A stretch of 64,000 nucleotides of DNA from Psoroptes ovis (lineage: Eukaryota; Arthropoda; Arachnida; Sarcoptiformes; Psoroptidae). Under the pieces are notes generated by a model. It was not told where the DNA came from, ran no database searches, and worked only from the letters and a program-made list of their open reading frames with translations. Each line of letters starts with the position of its first letter. The stretch's first letter is position 1. The DNA lies in the NCBI GenBank assembly GCA_002943765.1, contig PQWQ01000025.1:679059-743058 (forward strand), given 5' to 3'. Shown here piece after piece: positions 53,751-64,000 of this stretch. The translations under genes were made by a program, and so were the position numbers.

Positions 53751-55037
53751 TTTCAATTATTCAACATCACATTCAAATGATGATAATATTTGAAATGTTA
53801 CTTTTAAAGTGTCACTGTTAGATTTGAATGATTGGAATCAGGTTGAAGAACGAAAGAATGTTTACCTAAAACCAAAATGATGAATGTTGCTATTCAGTTC
53901 GAGAGGCAAAATCGTAAAACGGTAACGATTCGAATTCAAATAACGGTTATGCGGGGCATATTTTTGCCTGTCCATAATCACTTCTATCAGAAATCACCAC
54001 TGACCGGCATAGTGGTTGGTCTTCTCTTTCTTGTTGAATCTTTGTAAAAAAAATATTTCAAGTTCAAGGTGAATGATGAGTGCTGAATGAATGAATTTGT
54101 TGCCAAATAAACAAAAACCTGATTCCATTCATTTGATATAGTGAGTTGTGTTTGGCCTACCAAACATTTAGCAAAACGATATCTATCTTTGAATGACCGC
54201 TACCATGAATGACTTTGTGCACCAATTCAATGCTAAAATTGTAAATGGTAAAATGAGAATATTTGAAATATTTTTTGGTGATGAAATATTTATAGTGATC
54301 AATTCAAGTTCAATAACCTGTTCTCAAAGTTGTCAATCGTAAAATTTAGATTTAATTGAAACAAATACAGAATTAACATGTCTTGATGTTTGGCTTTGTG
54401 TGACATTGCTGATTGTCATCTGAATTCTGAATGCAAAGTGATGCCGAAAATGTGGCAAACATCCTTGTCTTGTGCCAGTACAAGTTGCCACCAAATAAAA
54501 AAAGAATTAATGATAATGATAATCACTCTTTACATTGATGCTTATGATGATGAATGTCATGATCACAAATATGACAATTTCAGGTGTGCAAACATAATCA
54601 TTTTGATTGTTTTCTTAGAATTGTCATTCAAATGAAATAATTAAAATAACTTATTTTGACTTCCGGCTATTTGTGAATGATGTATGCAATTACTGCACAG
54701 TTGAATCATTCATGGAAGGGTTTAACTCGAACTTACATAAGTGTGGATGTTATTAGGCTGAAATTAGGACAGTGAAGCAGTAAATATAGCTGTGCTTAAA
54801 CATTGTATAATTGTGATTCATATGATCACTTAGAAATTGTAAAAATTTTATTATTTAAAGACTTTGAATGATGAATTGAGATAATACAAAGTAAAGCGCA
54901 TTTGTGTAACAATGAAATTAAATGAATTCTCATTGAATTGAGTCCACTTCACAGTTGATGCGGGTGCCATCATTTTTTCAATTAAAAAACAGGTGAACAG
55001 CCTGCACTGTGAATATTATAATCCAGTTAGAGATTAG
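53751..55037. other. AT-rich intergenic region, 1.3 kb
   Basis: Nothing in this stretch supports a gene. The left end probably holds the promoter and 5' UTR of the DM4/12 gene, and the right end the 3' UTR of the threonine dehydrogenase gene. Short frames are random. Confidence 0.5.
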
Positions 55038-56394
55038 TTAGTAAGCCATTTGTTGTTGCTGTTGAATGGTTCGATCTTCTTGTATTGACTCAGTGGACTG
55101 TTTATGTGAAGTGTTGTTTAATGTTTGATAATCTAAATATTTGGATTGTCTTAGTTCGGATATTTTCTCGAACATGACACGACACAATCGATCCAGATCA
55201 TAGTTATGATTCCAATTCCAATCACGTCTGGCTGCTTGGTCATTCAATGCTTGTGGCCATGTCTCAGCTGTTTGTGCAGATATTTTTGTTTAATTGTTGA
55301 TGTGATTCCAAAGCAAATCACTTACCGATTTTTTGTCGATCGTCGATAGCGAATCTTATCTCGAAATCGGGAACAAATTTTCGAATGGCTGCTGCCAATT
55401 CTAAGGGCGTAAAGTCGATGGCATGTATGTTATATGTTCGCTGTTGCAAACAATGTTCAGGTGCTTCCATTAGTTCTAAAATTGACCGCAAACAGTCATC
55501 AATGTACATCATTGGTAGACGGGTATCTGGCTTCAAATAGCATTCATATGAACCATGGTCAAATGCTTGATGAAAAATGTCGACGGCATAATCAGTGGTG
55601 CCACCGCCTGGCTGCGAATCGGCCGATATTATGCCCGGCAAGCGAAGCGAACGAAAATCGAGTCGATTTTTGTGATGAAAATACTGGCAAACAGTCATAA
55701 CAACATTAAATATTAACTCATAAACTCAGTGTTTTTCAAACAACAAACTTACTTCTCCAAGCAATTCTGCATGCACCTTTGATACACCATAAATCGTTTT
55801 CGGTCTCTGCACACAAAAATCTGGTGTCGCCACATTACGTGGTGATTCAGGACCGAAGGCTCCAATTGTGCTCGGCACAAACAATGAAAGCTTGTGTCTG
55901 CTTGCCACTTCAAAGATATTATGCAGTCCATTAATGTTGACTTGAATGGCTCTCGAAACATTTTGTTCACCTACTGAGCTGAGTAAAGCACTGAAATGTA
56001 TGATCCAATCGATATTTTGCTGAACGACCACAGATTCGATGCTTGAACGATCCAAAATATCGACGAATGTGAATGGACCAGATTCAATGACTTTAGATGA
56101 AGGTTTGACAATATCACTTATGATCACATTATCACGTCCATAGTGCTGACGCATTAATTTGGTCAAACCGAAGCCCAACTGGCCAAAACCTCCTATCACA
56201 ATGATGAAATGGTTTTTATGTGTTTTTCTTGATGAATTGTCATACCGACCTGTTATCAGTACACGAGGTTTTGGTTGATTGTTTGGATATTCTGTGTTTG
56301 ATTGTTGATTAGAAAAACTGATTGATGTTAACCATCGGTTTTGATGTTTAATCGATTTTAAACGAAAATTAACTTTTAACTTTGAAATGAGCAT
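55038..56394 (-). CDS. TDH: L-threonine 3-dehydrogenase, mitochondrial
   Basis: An NAD-dependent extended short-chain dehydrogenase that oxidises threonine to 2-amino-3-ketobutyrate, the first step toward glycine and acetyl-CoA. Four exons (56394-56250, 56192-55753, 55683-55326, 55267-55038) give 390 residues. The N-terminus MLISKLKVNFRLKSIKHQNR is a plausible mitochondrial presequence. RVLITG|GFGQLGFGL forms the Rossmann Gly motif across the first intron; IHFSALLSSVGE, VPSTIGAFGPESPRN and the catalytic YGVSK follow. FRSLRLPGIISADSQPGGGT is a strong TDH signature. The C-terminus ends in a Gln-rich, non-conserved tail. The first intron is just 57 nt and in frame. Confidence 0.94.
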
Positions 56395-57928
56395 GGTAAT
56401 AGTTTGGCTATAATTTATCGATTAATGCTTCAAATTTGAAATATGAATGGTCAATGATTGGCTGCTGAGTTGGCTAAATGAGAATGATTGCCTATCGAAC
56501 AACATATTTCTTGTTTGATGCTGAAATCATTCGATCGAATATTTAATCGATCGATTGATTGATGTTTTTGTTTATTGCTTAACATAATCTTTAGATTAAG
56601 TGCATCAATCAAGGTCTAATTCTCTCTCTCTCTCTCTCCGAATGGGAATTCTCTTTAAATTTACGTAATCAAAACAAAACAAAAACTACAAAGTAATAAT
56701 TTGAAATTGCCTTGAAGGAATTGCTTAGTCTTACAATTTGAGGAAATCCTACACTTGTTGCATTGTCCAGAAAGCAATAATTCAATAATGATTGCCATAA
56801 ATTAATCAAAACATATGACTATCAAATGATTGAATTATAATGTAATTTTAAACCGTTACTAAGTGGTTATTTAGCTGCTCTTGGCTTTGTCGGTGTAATG
56901 ATGATATCTTCAATGAGAATATGGCCATTTTGATGATTAACTAATCATTTTAAATGCATTAATTTGTTAATTTATTAATTAAATGAATTTCATCATAAAT
57001 TCAGTGCTAATCAGGTCATTGAGATCGCAATTATCGGCATTTATTTCTATGACCTCAATCAAATGGCACTTATGAATGAATAATGCATGATCTCAGATGT
57101 TAAGGTGTGAATCAGACTAGTGAGTGTTTGTGAGTAGAGAATAATTGAAATGGCCATTTAGTTGATGAGTGTGGTTTGATTAATAGTCGATTTTCATCTA
57201 ATCAGTCGTTATCCTTGACTTGATTATTGGCCAATTAATTGATTGAATCTGGGGAAATCCATTACTCAATAGCCACTGATTAGGTAATGATTGCTTTCTT
57301 ACCAATCAAATGACTGATTAATCATATCTAATTGTCCATAATTTGATTACAAATACCTTTCAAATAATTATAACCTCGAAATTATAATCAAAGGTGAGAT
57401 TGAATATTGAAAATTGAGATAAATGCGCCATCTATCGGCATTAATAATAATTGATTTATTGAATTTGAAAAAATTTTTGAAAATGCTCAAGTCAAGTGTT
57501 GGTGTGATGAGAATGAATGTTTAAAACTGAATATCACAAGTAGAGAGATGATTTGAAATGAATTAGCTTTACAAAATGACAATCAATGAGTGGTTATTGT
57601 TTGTGTTGTTTTGTAAAATCACTGAATGACAAATGATTATGATACAAACATCTATGATTAATATGATTAATGTGTAAATAAATGCTTTTACGAATAATCA
57701 AATTATTCAGCTGTCGAATGTGGATGGCTATTTGAATTGATTAAAACAAAAACGAATTGACTAGCACAGCGGCAAATGTTAGCAAAGGCTTTCCTTTCCT
57801 TGAATGTTAATCGTTTTATGTTCATAATGACGATTACAATGTTTTTTCAATGATTTTAGTGGAAGCAAAGCAGGTTTTGAAGGATTAGTTGTATTAAATA
57901 ATAAATGTTTGTGTGTACAGCAGGCAAC
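56395..57928. other. 1.5 kb intergenic region
   Basis: No gene seen. It contains a (TC)n run at about 56622-56637, a GATC/GATT-rich stretch near 56540-56565, and a reverse-orientation CTCF-like core (TGCGCCATCTAT, 57424-57435). The right end is probably the 3' UTR of liprin-alpha. Confidence 0.5.
57424..57435 (-). promoter_or_regulatory. ATAGATGGCGCA motif, CTCF-like
   Basis: On the minus strand it reads ATAGATGGCGCA. It lies between the TDH and liprin-alpha genes and repeats the core found near the eL8 gene. Confidence 0.4.
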
Positions 57929-60900
57929 TTAGACTAAACGATCTGAATCAACTGCCACAATGGCTGCTGGTCTGCTCATGTTGGCAGTCATTGTGGCATT
58001 TGGTGATTGCGATGATCCACCACCAGTGGAAATCTATTGAAAAATGAACAATTCATTGATTATGATGAACAAAACATTTTTGAATCAAATCACGTTTATG
58101 TTTGGAGAGATACTCATGCAGATGTTTGGGATTTTGATTATCATTTACCTTTGTGTTTGGTCTACGCTCAGTTCCGTTGATCAAAAGCTCATTGAATGCA
58201 TTTTCCAGTATTTGCCTTGTCTGCAAATTGATACATAAAAGAGAATGAAGAAATGAACGAATGAACGAATTCAAATGATTACTTGAACATTTTGTGGTGG
58301 TATCTGCAAGGCCATGGCCATATGGTTCACATCAAAGGTATCGTCTAAAGCGATCAATGCACCATGTACACCAGTTTCAGTCAAATTGTTTGCATATTCC
58401 TTAAGGCCAACACTGCTTGCCCATCGTATCAATCTTTCATTGCTCCAAACCAGAACATCTGTTGGAAAAGGGAAAATGAATGTTGATTGATTTGATTGAA
58501 ATGAGAATGTGAAATGAACAAACCAATAATGTCATGTTCACTATTACGACGTCGATCTTCCAACATTTTACGATCATAATTCAATTTTTTAAGACATAAA
58601 ATACCGAATTGAAGTGATGTTCGATGATAATTATCCACCATTTTTAGATGTGTTCGAATGTCTTTTTTGCTTAGATGCCCCAACATTCTGGCATCGACTA
58701 AGCATTCCATGAAAGTAGAACGATACTGAGATAAGCCAAGTGATGGCAGCCATTCATTGCCAATCCATTCGTGATTCATTTCACCATATGCCAAACCAGT
58801 GGTTATGGTTGGCTTAGCTGCTGCTGATGGTGATGTCAGTGTCACCATTTCTTGTATGGCTAATCGCAATTTGAGTCGATGCAAAGGATTACTTATTCCG
58901 ATTTCACGTTGAATCTCAGTATCAGATAATGCTGACATGATGGCACCACTTTTGACATTTGCTCGACAAGCAGCCACATACCATGCAGGCATACCGACCC
59001 ATAACTGAGGCAATTTGAATGATTATTTGATAATGAATGTTATCTATTTTCTCAGCACACATACCTCTAACCAAGCAACAATTGTTGGTCCGTTCCATAG
59101 CGCAAATGGTGTGCCAGCCTTTATGGCTTCAGCTAATAATTCTTGTTTTTTCTTGGTGCGACGATCATAATCAGCCCGTGTTGCAACTGGCGATGCCAAC
59201 ATTGAACTTGCTGAACTGGTCACACTGGCATATAGTTCGCCATGACTCATGTAGTCACTGTAGTCACTGGCAAAACTTGGACTATTAGTCACTCCTGCAC
59301 CAATTTGACCATAGAAACTAGTCGATGGATTAGCTGTGAGCATCGATGGATTAGTGTTGCTGGTGACACTATTCTGCTGCATTTTCAATTTGTCAGTTGA
59401 GGAAGACTTTTTTGAGAGTGAAGAACTGGAGAACAATCGACCGACCAGCGAAGACTTTAATTTCTTCTTTGCCGTCGGTGTAGTTGATGCAGCACCACTG
59501 ATTGTCGATGAACCAGTCGATGCCAAGGTATTCGAATTGAATGTGGTTGGATTAATGTATCCATAAGGTGAATAGGCCATGGTGGACGATCCAGTCGGTG
59601 AAACTAGTGGCTGATAATTGGTACGAATCGGTGATCCAATGGTGGCATATTCACTCATGTTGGATACATTAATCATTCGCTGATTGTAACCAGATGATTT
59701 GTTGACATTACTGCTTGCAATGCTATTATTCGCAGAAATCATATCCAATGTTTGCGAAGATTTTGGCGATGGATGACCAGGCGTCGTGGCTCCTCCACTC
59801 GGTTGTTCCATCACATAAGCATTGTTGGTGGTGGTGTAGGTTCTGCAACTAATTATTATTATTAATTAGAGAAAATATTAGCAGTCATTGAATTTACCTT
59901 TGATACACGTCTGTGGGCAAAGATGAATTAGATGAATTCCAGTTATTATAACCAGCCAAATGATGCGGAGATGCATAATGTGAAAATGTGTCTCTTTCGG
60001 GCGTTAATCCAGCATATGTCGGTTGTGAAGCACGATTGATTTGAGGATAGAAATGACCAGCTGTCATTGATGGTGGTGATTTAGGTGTCGAGGTGCCTGA
60101 TTGAGGCGGTGAAAGACCCATATTGGCCGAATTATGACTGGTAAAATGTGACAAATAATTAAGGTTATGCAAATCAATTGATGAGCCACTGCCGACAGCC
60201 ACCTGTGACTCTAATTCTTCGGTTCTTTGTTCAGTGGACTGTTTTTCCTCTTGAATTAATCGTATTTCATTGTTGATTGCATCCAATTGTTCCTGTAACA
60301 TTAAGGCTAATGTTTGTGGATCTGTGTGTGGATGATACGATGAAGTAATGAGATGATGGGAAAGATGCGGCTGCGAAATAGCTGCGGCTGATGAGGAAAT
60401 TATTTGATCCAATTGAGTATCAATGTCCTCGAACATATTCGCTGATGATTCATTTGTCGCCTGACTACAACATTCTTCATCATTCACATTACTTTCTGCC
60501 TTAGCTGGTGACGATATTCTCTTTGATTCTTGTTGTTCTGTGCCTTCATTGACTTTAGTCGCTTCAGCTTTTGTGGATGATGGGGTTGATGCATGGGTTG
60601 AGCTGCCACCAGCTGCAACATGTTTGGCTGTTGATAAACTAGCTGCATCAGATGATAGGGGCGAAGACAAAGGAGATGTTGTTGAAGCTACTGGTGGCTG
60701 CTGATGGCCAACGAAAGATGACGAATGATGGAATCTGGCCATGGCTGTTGATGGTGACATGACTCGTTGTGATAGATTTTCCATTTCGATGCGCATTTTA
60801 CTTAATTCCTGTAAAATTTTACTCTTTTCCATTTGTGTTTCATCCAACATATTTCTTAGTCGTTCCAATTCTTGTGTCATGGTGTTTTTGTCTTCTAATG

Positions 60901-62444
60901 CAGACATTCTTTCTTTGAGATGTAACTGTAAGCGTTCATTGGATTCGGCCAGCAATTTATCGACTGTGGCCGACAATCTTTGATTATGATCTTCATTCAT
61001 TTTTTCTCTTTGAATTGAACGCATCAGTTCGGTGGATTTTTCCTCTAATTGTTGCTCTAAACGTTGGATGCGATCTTGCATGGATCGTTTACATTCATCA
61101 TTTGAATCTGATTCATTTGTATCAGATTCAGATTGGCCAGTTTCAATGATGTGATCATGATTAAGTGAACTTTGTCCATTACTGTCAGATGAACGATTTT
61201 TGTGTTTTGATTTTGGTTTGATTTGATCATTCGATTGCATTTCATCTTTCATTAGATTCATTTTGTCTTCCATCATACGAAGCATAGTTTCTTTGTTGAT
61301 CAATTCTCGTTGTAATTTTTCATTGTTGTCATGCAAAGTGGTCGATTCTCGTTGTGCTTGTAGATATCGTTTTTCCAGTGTTGTTATTCTTTCTTCTTGG
61401 TCTTCTTTTTGAGCTAAATTCTCTTTGATATCTCTCAACATTTTGATGTTATCCTCTTTCAATTGAACCATGTCCTTGTCTTGTTTGACGATACGATCTT
61501 CATAATCTTTTAATTTAACTGTCAATTCAACTGACCGATTGCGTAATGTGTTCAATTCATTGTTTTGTTTATCAATCAGTGACTGTAATTCTTTGATTCT
61601 TTTTGATTCATTGTTATCATTGGCCGATGATTCGCATGATGAATCGTTATTTTTTGTTTGTTTATCAGAGTCTGAGTGTTTATCATTATCGTTGGCTTTA
61701 CTTTGTAGCAAATTATCGATTTGTTGTTTTTGCTGTAGTTGAATCTGTCTTGATTTGTTCAATTCTTCATTGGTTTGACTCAATTCATCCTCAAGTGTTG
61801 ATACTTTTTCTAATGTGATGCGTAGACGTTCACGCACTTTTTCGTCTAATGCTTTATGATGTTCGAATAATGATTTTAATGCTTTCAACACTTCGACTTC
61901 GGATGAAACACCAGCTGGAGATTGCGTTTGACGCTTCACCACAGTCATTCTCAGTGATCGTTCATGTCTTGACACTAAACACTCGAGATGCTCCAACAAA
62001 AGCTATGATTATAATGATTGAAATGATTAGTTAAATGATTATATGAAAATGTATTGACATGACTTGACTTACCCTTGTGTTATTACGCTCAGCTTTAAGC
62101 TCTTGTATTTCTTCATTTTTTTCCAGTAATTGTTCACGTAATTGATTCAATTCACGGGTCAAACTGGTGAACTCTTGTGGCATATGTGAAGACAATTGCC
62201 TTTGTAAAGAATCGCGTTCTTTTTCCACATCAGTCAGTTTGATTTTGATTTCATTTAATTCTTCCTGCGTTTCACGTAATGATTCCATGAGTTTGTCACG
62301 TTCATCAAGCATGTTGACCATTAATTGTTCAAAATTTGCTTCATCACCAATCCCTGATGAGGCTTGGTGGCCAAATTGACCGGTGCGTTGTGCAATACCA
62401 TCTTCACTGATGGTTGGCATAACATCACACATCATGCTCCACAT
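57929..62444 (-). CDS. Liprin-alpha: Liprin-alpha (SYD-2/PPFIA)
   Basis: The presynaptic active-zone scaffold that binds LAR-type phosphatases, RIM/ELKS and kinesin-3. Seven exons (62444-62073, 62002-59898, 59842-59065, 59004-58524, 58458-58283, 58220-58149, 58033-57929) encode 1362 residues. The N-terminus has MCDVMPTISEDG and NFEQLMVNMLDERDKLMESL; ERNNTR|LLLEHLECLVSRHE and RSLRMTVVKRQ are liprin-alpha hallmarks, followed by a long coiled coil (to about residue 600). A Ser/Thr-rich middle then leads to three SAM domains: WNGPTIVAWLELWVGMPAWY, EWIGNEWLPSLGLSQYRSTF and NERLIRWASSVGLKEYANNL. The C-terminus is MSRPAAIVAVDSDRLV, where relatives have a PDZ-binding motif; here it ends Arg-Leu-Val. 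The order and lengths fit the family. Exon 2 (2.1 kb) is unusually large. Confidence 0.95.
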
Positions 62445-63400
62445 AATTCTTATTTAATTCAATTGATCAAAATGCGTTCAATCAGAGTAATGGATCAATA
62501 TAATAGCAGCTTTCACTAAATCAAAATTATCACAATTCATATGCTGTTTTGGCTGTATAATGTCAATTAACTAACTGTTTGTTATGATCATATTCATTCA
62601 TCAATTCATTGATTCAATTAGCTGCTTAGGTATAAAATCATGGATTGATTGGATTTGTTTGTTGAATAAAAATTAATTCATTTGAACATATTTTCTAATT
62701 TTGCTCGTTTTGTCCATTTAAAGTACCGAAAACAAACAAAACAAACATGTGGTAGTGGCAATCTTGATTGAGAAAGATTTCCGATATTTATGCCGATTAT
62801 TGCATATACATTTGTCAGTGTTTGTAAGCATCATCAGGCATACCAGGAAAAGATTTTATAAAAGACTTTATAAAATTTACTAGTAGTATTTAATGATATG
62901 TTTGAGTATTTTTCGGTTATTTGGTGCCACTATTTTCTATGCCACTACTCTTGACTGTTGTTTATATTTTAAATTGAAAAATCAATTTGAGGCTATTTTG
63001 ATTTGAAATTAAATTCACCTTGAAGGCGCAATTATTTGATTGATTAGGTTTGATTAATGCATTCACACAGGTATCCTTTTCAGAGACTGATTCTCAATTC
63101 TCAATGCAGATTGCTTTGTCCTGATTGATTAGTTGAGTGTTTTTTTTTAACTTTTTGGTGAAGATGTGTGAAGTGTGATTGAAAATATTCTCCGTTTTTT
63201 GTTGATTAATAATGTGTTAATTCATAGGTGACATTCAATGGAGATGATACATCAAAAACAAATAGTTTGATGATCATAGATTATTATATCAATGACAATT
63301 CTCAAGTGTGCAAGTTTCGCACAAAATCAGTGCTGCCATCTATTTTTATTGAATTCTTTGAATTAATGTAATACTTACCCATAAATGTTTGCATTTGCAT
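62445..63400. other. 5' flank of liprin-alpha
   Basis: AT-rich presumed promoter region. ATAGATGGCAGCA on the minus strand (63331-63343) resembles the CTCF core. No coding frame. Confidence 0.5.
63331..63343 (-). promoter_or_regulatory. ATAGATGGCAGCA motif, CTCF-like
   Basis: Reverse-strand AGATGGCAG core, just before the minisatellite. It matches YAGRKGGCRS (TAGATGGCAG). Confidence 0.35.
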
Positions 63401-63403
63401 TTG

Positions 63404-64000
63404 CTATGGCTATGGCTATGGCTATGTCTCAGACTTTCTATGCTTTCTATGCTATGACTATACTTTCTATGCTTTCTATGCTATGTCTATGACTATACTT
63501 TCTATGCTTTCTATGCTATGTCTATGACTATATGCTTTCTATGCTATGTCTATGACTATACTTTCTATGCTTTCTATGCTATGTCTATGACTATACTTTC
63601 TATGCTTTCTATGCTATGTCTATGACTATACTTTCTATGCTTTCTATGCTATGTCTATGACTATACTTTCTATGCTTTCTATGCTATGTCTATGACTATA
63701 CTTTCTATGCTTTCTATGCTATGTCTATGACTATACTTTCTATGCTTTCTATGCTATGTCTATGACTATACTTTCTATGCTTTCTATGCTATGTCTATGA
63801 CTATACTTTCTATGCTTTCTATGCTATGTCTATGACTATACTTTCTATGCTTTCTATGCTATGTCTATGACTATACTTTCTATGCTTTCTATGCTATGTC
63901 TATGACTATACTTTCTATGCTTTCTATGCTATGTCTATGACTATACTTTCTATGCTTTCTATGCTATGTCTATGACTATACTTTCTATGCTTTCTATGCT
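63404..64000. repeat. 35 bp minisatellite reaching the window edge
   Basis: A TATGGC-type run (63404-63425) passes into tandem copies of a 35 bp unit containing CTATGACTATACTTTCTATG. From 63546 to 64000 there are 13 apparently identical units. The unit before (63518-63545) is 7 bp short. The array continues beyond the window. Confidence 0.92.

Noticed and set aside
54390..54635. 81-codon frame between the DM4/12 and TDH genes
   Set aside because: No signal peptide or domain, no splice partner; random in a 1.3 kb AT-rich spacer.
1..64000. tRNA genes, rRNA, CRISPR, prophage or operon-like bacterial features
   Set aside because: No B-box/cloverleaf, rRNA stretch, spaced direct repeats or polycistronic bacterial gene layout was seen; the window is intron-containing animal DNA.

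Overview
The window is nuclear DNA of a small, AT-rich, gene-dense animal genome. Introns are mostly 50-100 nt with ordinary GT-AG borders, genes lie on both strands a few hundred bases apart, and there are many AAT/CAA/GAT-type simple repeats. A Dscam-type gene with a 5' array of alternative first exons (the chelicerate 'short Dscam' or sDscam layout), together with this composition, points to a mite. An astigmatid such as Dermatophagoides is my best guess, but that is an inference and not a database match. I rebuilt eighteen multi-exon or single-exon protein genes by joining reading frames across splice sites.

Left part (1-29 kb), in order: F-actin capping protein alpha (+), GINS subunit Sld5 (-), the DDX52/Rok1 RNA helicase (+), a DC-STAMP-domain membrane protein of the DCST1/sneaky/SPE-42 type (+), a full ABCC (MRP) transporter (+), an ABCH half-transporter (+), sorbitol dehydrogenase (-), an APMAP/strictosidine-synthase-like protein (-), an ACAD9-like protein that has lost its catalytic residue (-), mRNA cap methyltransferase (+) and ribosomal protein eL8 (+). 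Two palindromic transposon-derived repeat families lie among them: six copies of an ~80 bp mariner-type fold-back and two copies of a longer AT-rich palindrome.

Middle part (29-52 kb): LST2/ZFYVE28 (+), a syntaxin-7/12-type Qa-SNARE (+), the B4GAT1 glucuronyltransferase (-), and then the main feature, a ~15 kb sDscam-alpha-type gene (+). Twenty intact alternative cassettes, each encoding a signal peptide plus the first Ig domain, precede a single set of eight constant exons (two Ig, three FNIII, one transmembrane segment, short tail). Every cassette ends in the same splice phase with a donor, so any one can join the constant part. Nineteen of the cassettes, including one frameshifted one, are preceded by a same-strand motif (consensus CAATRTGTGGCGC) 103-141 bp before the ATG. 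It resembles a CTCF core and recalls the promoter element of clustered protocadherins. I regard this as the most interesting signal in the window.

Right part (52-64 kb): a secreted DM4/12-domain protein (-), mitochondrial threonine dehydrogenase (-) and liprin-alpha (-), separated by 1-1.5 kb of AT-rich DNA. A 35 bp minisatellite runs off the right edge. Several genes serve neuronal or membrane biology (liprin-alpha, sDscam, B4GAT1, LST2, syntaxin), but I see no operon-like logic. Neighbours seem linked only by shared short promoters (Sld5/DDX52 and ACAD9-like/RNMT are head to head).
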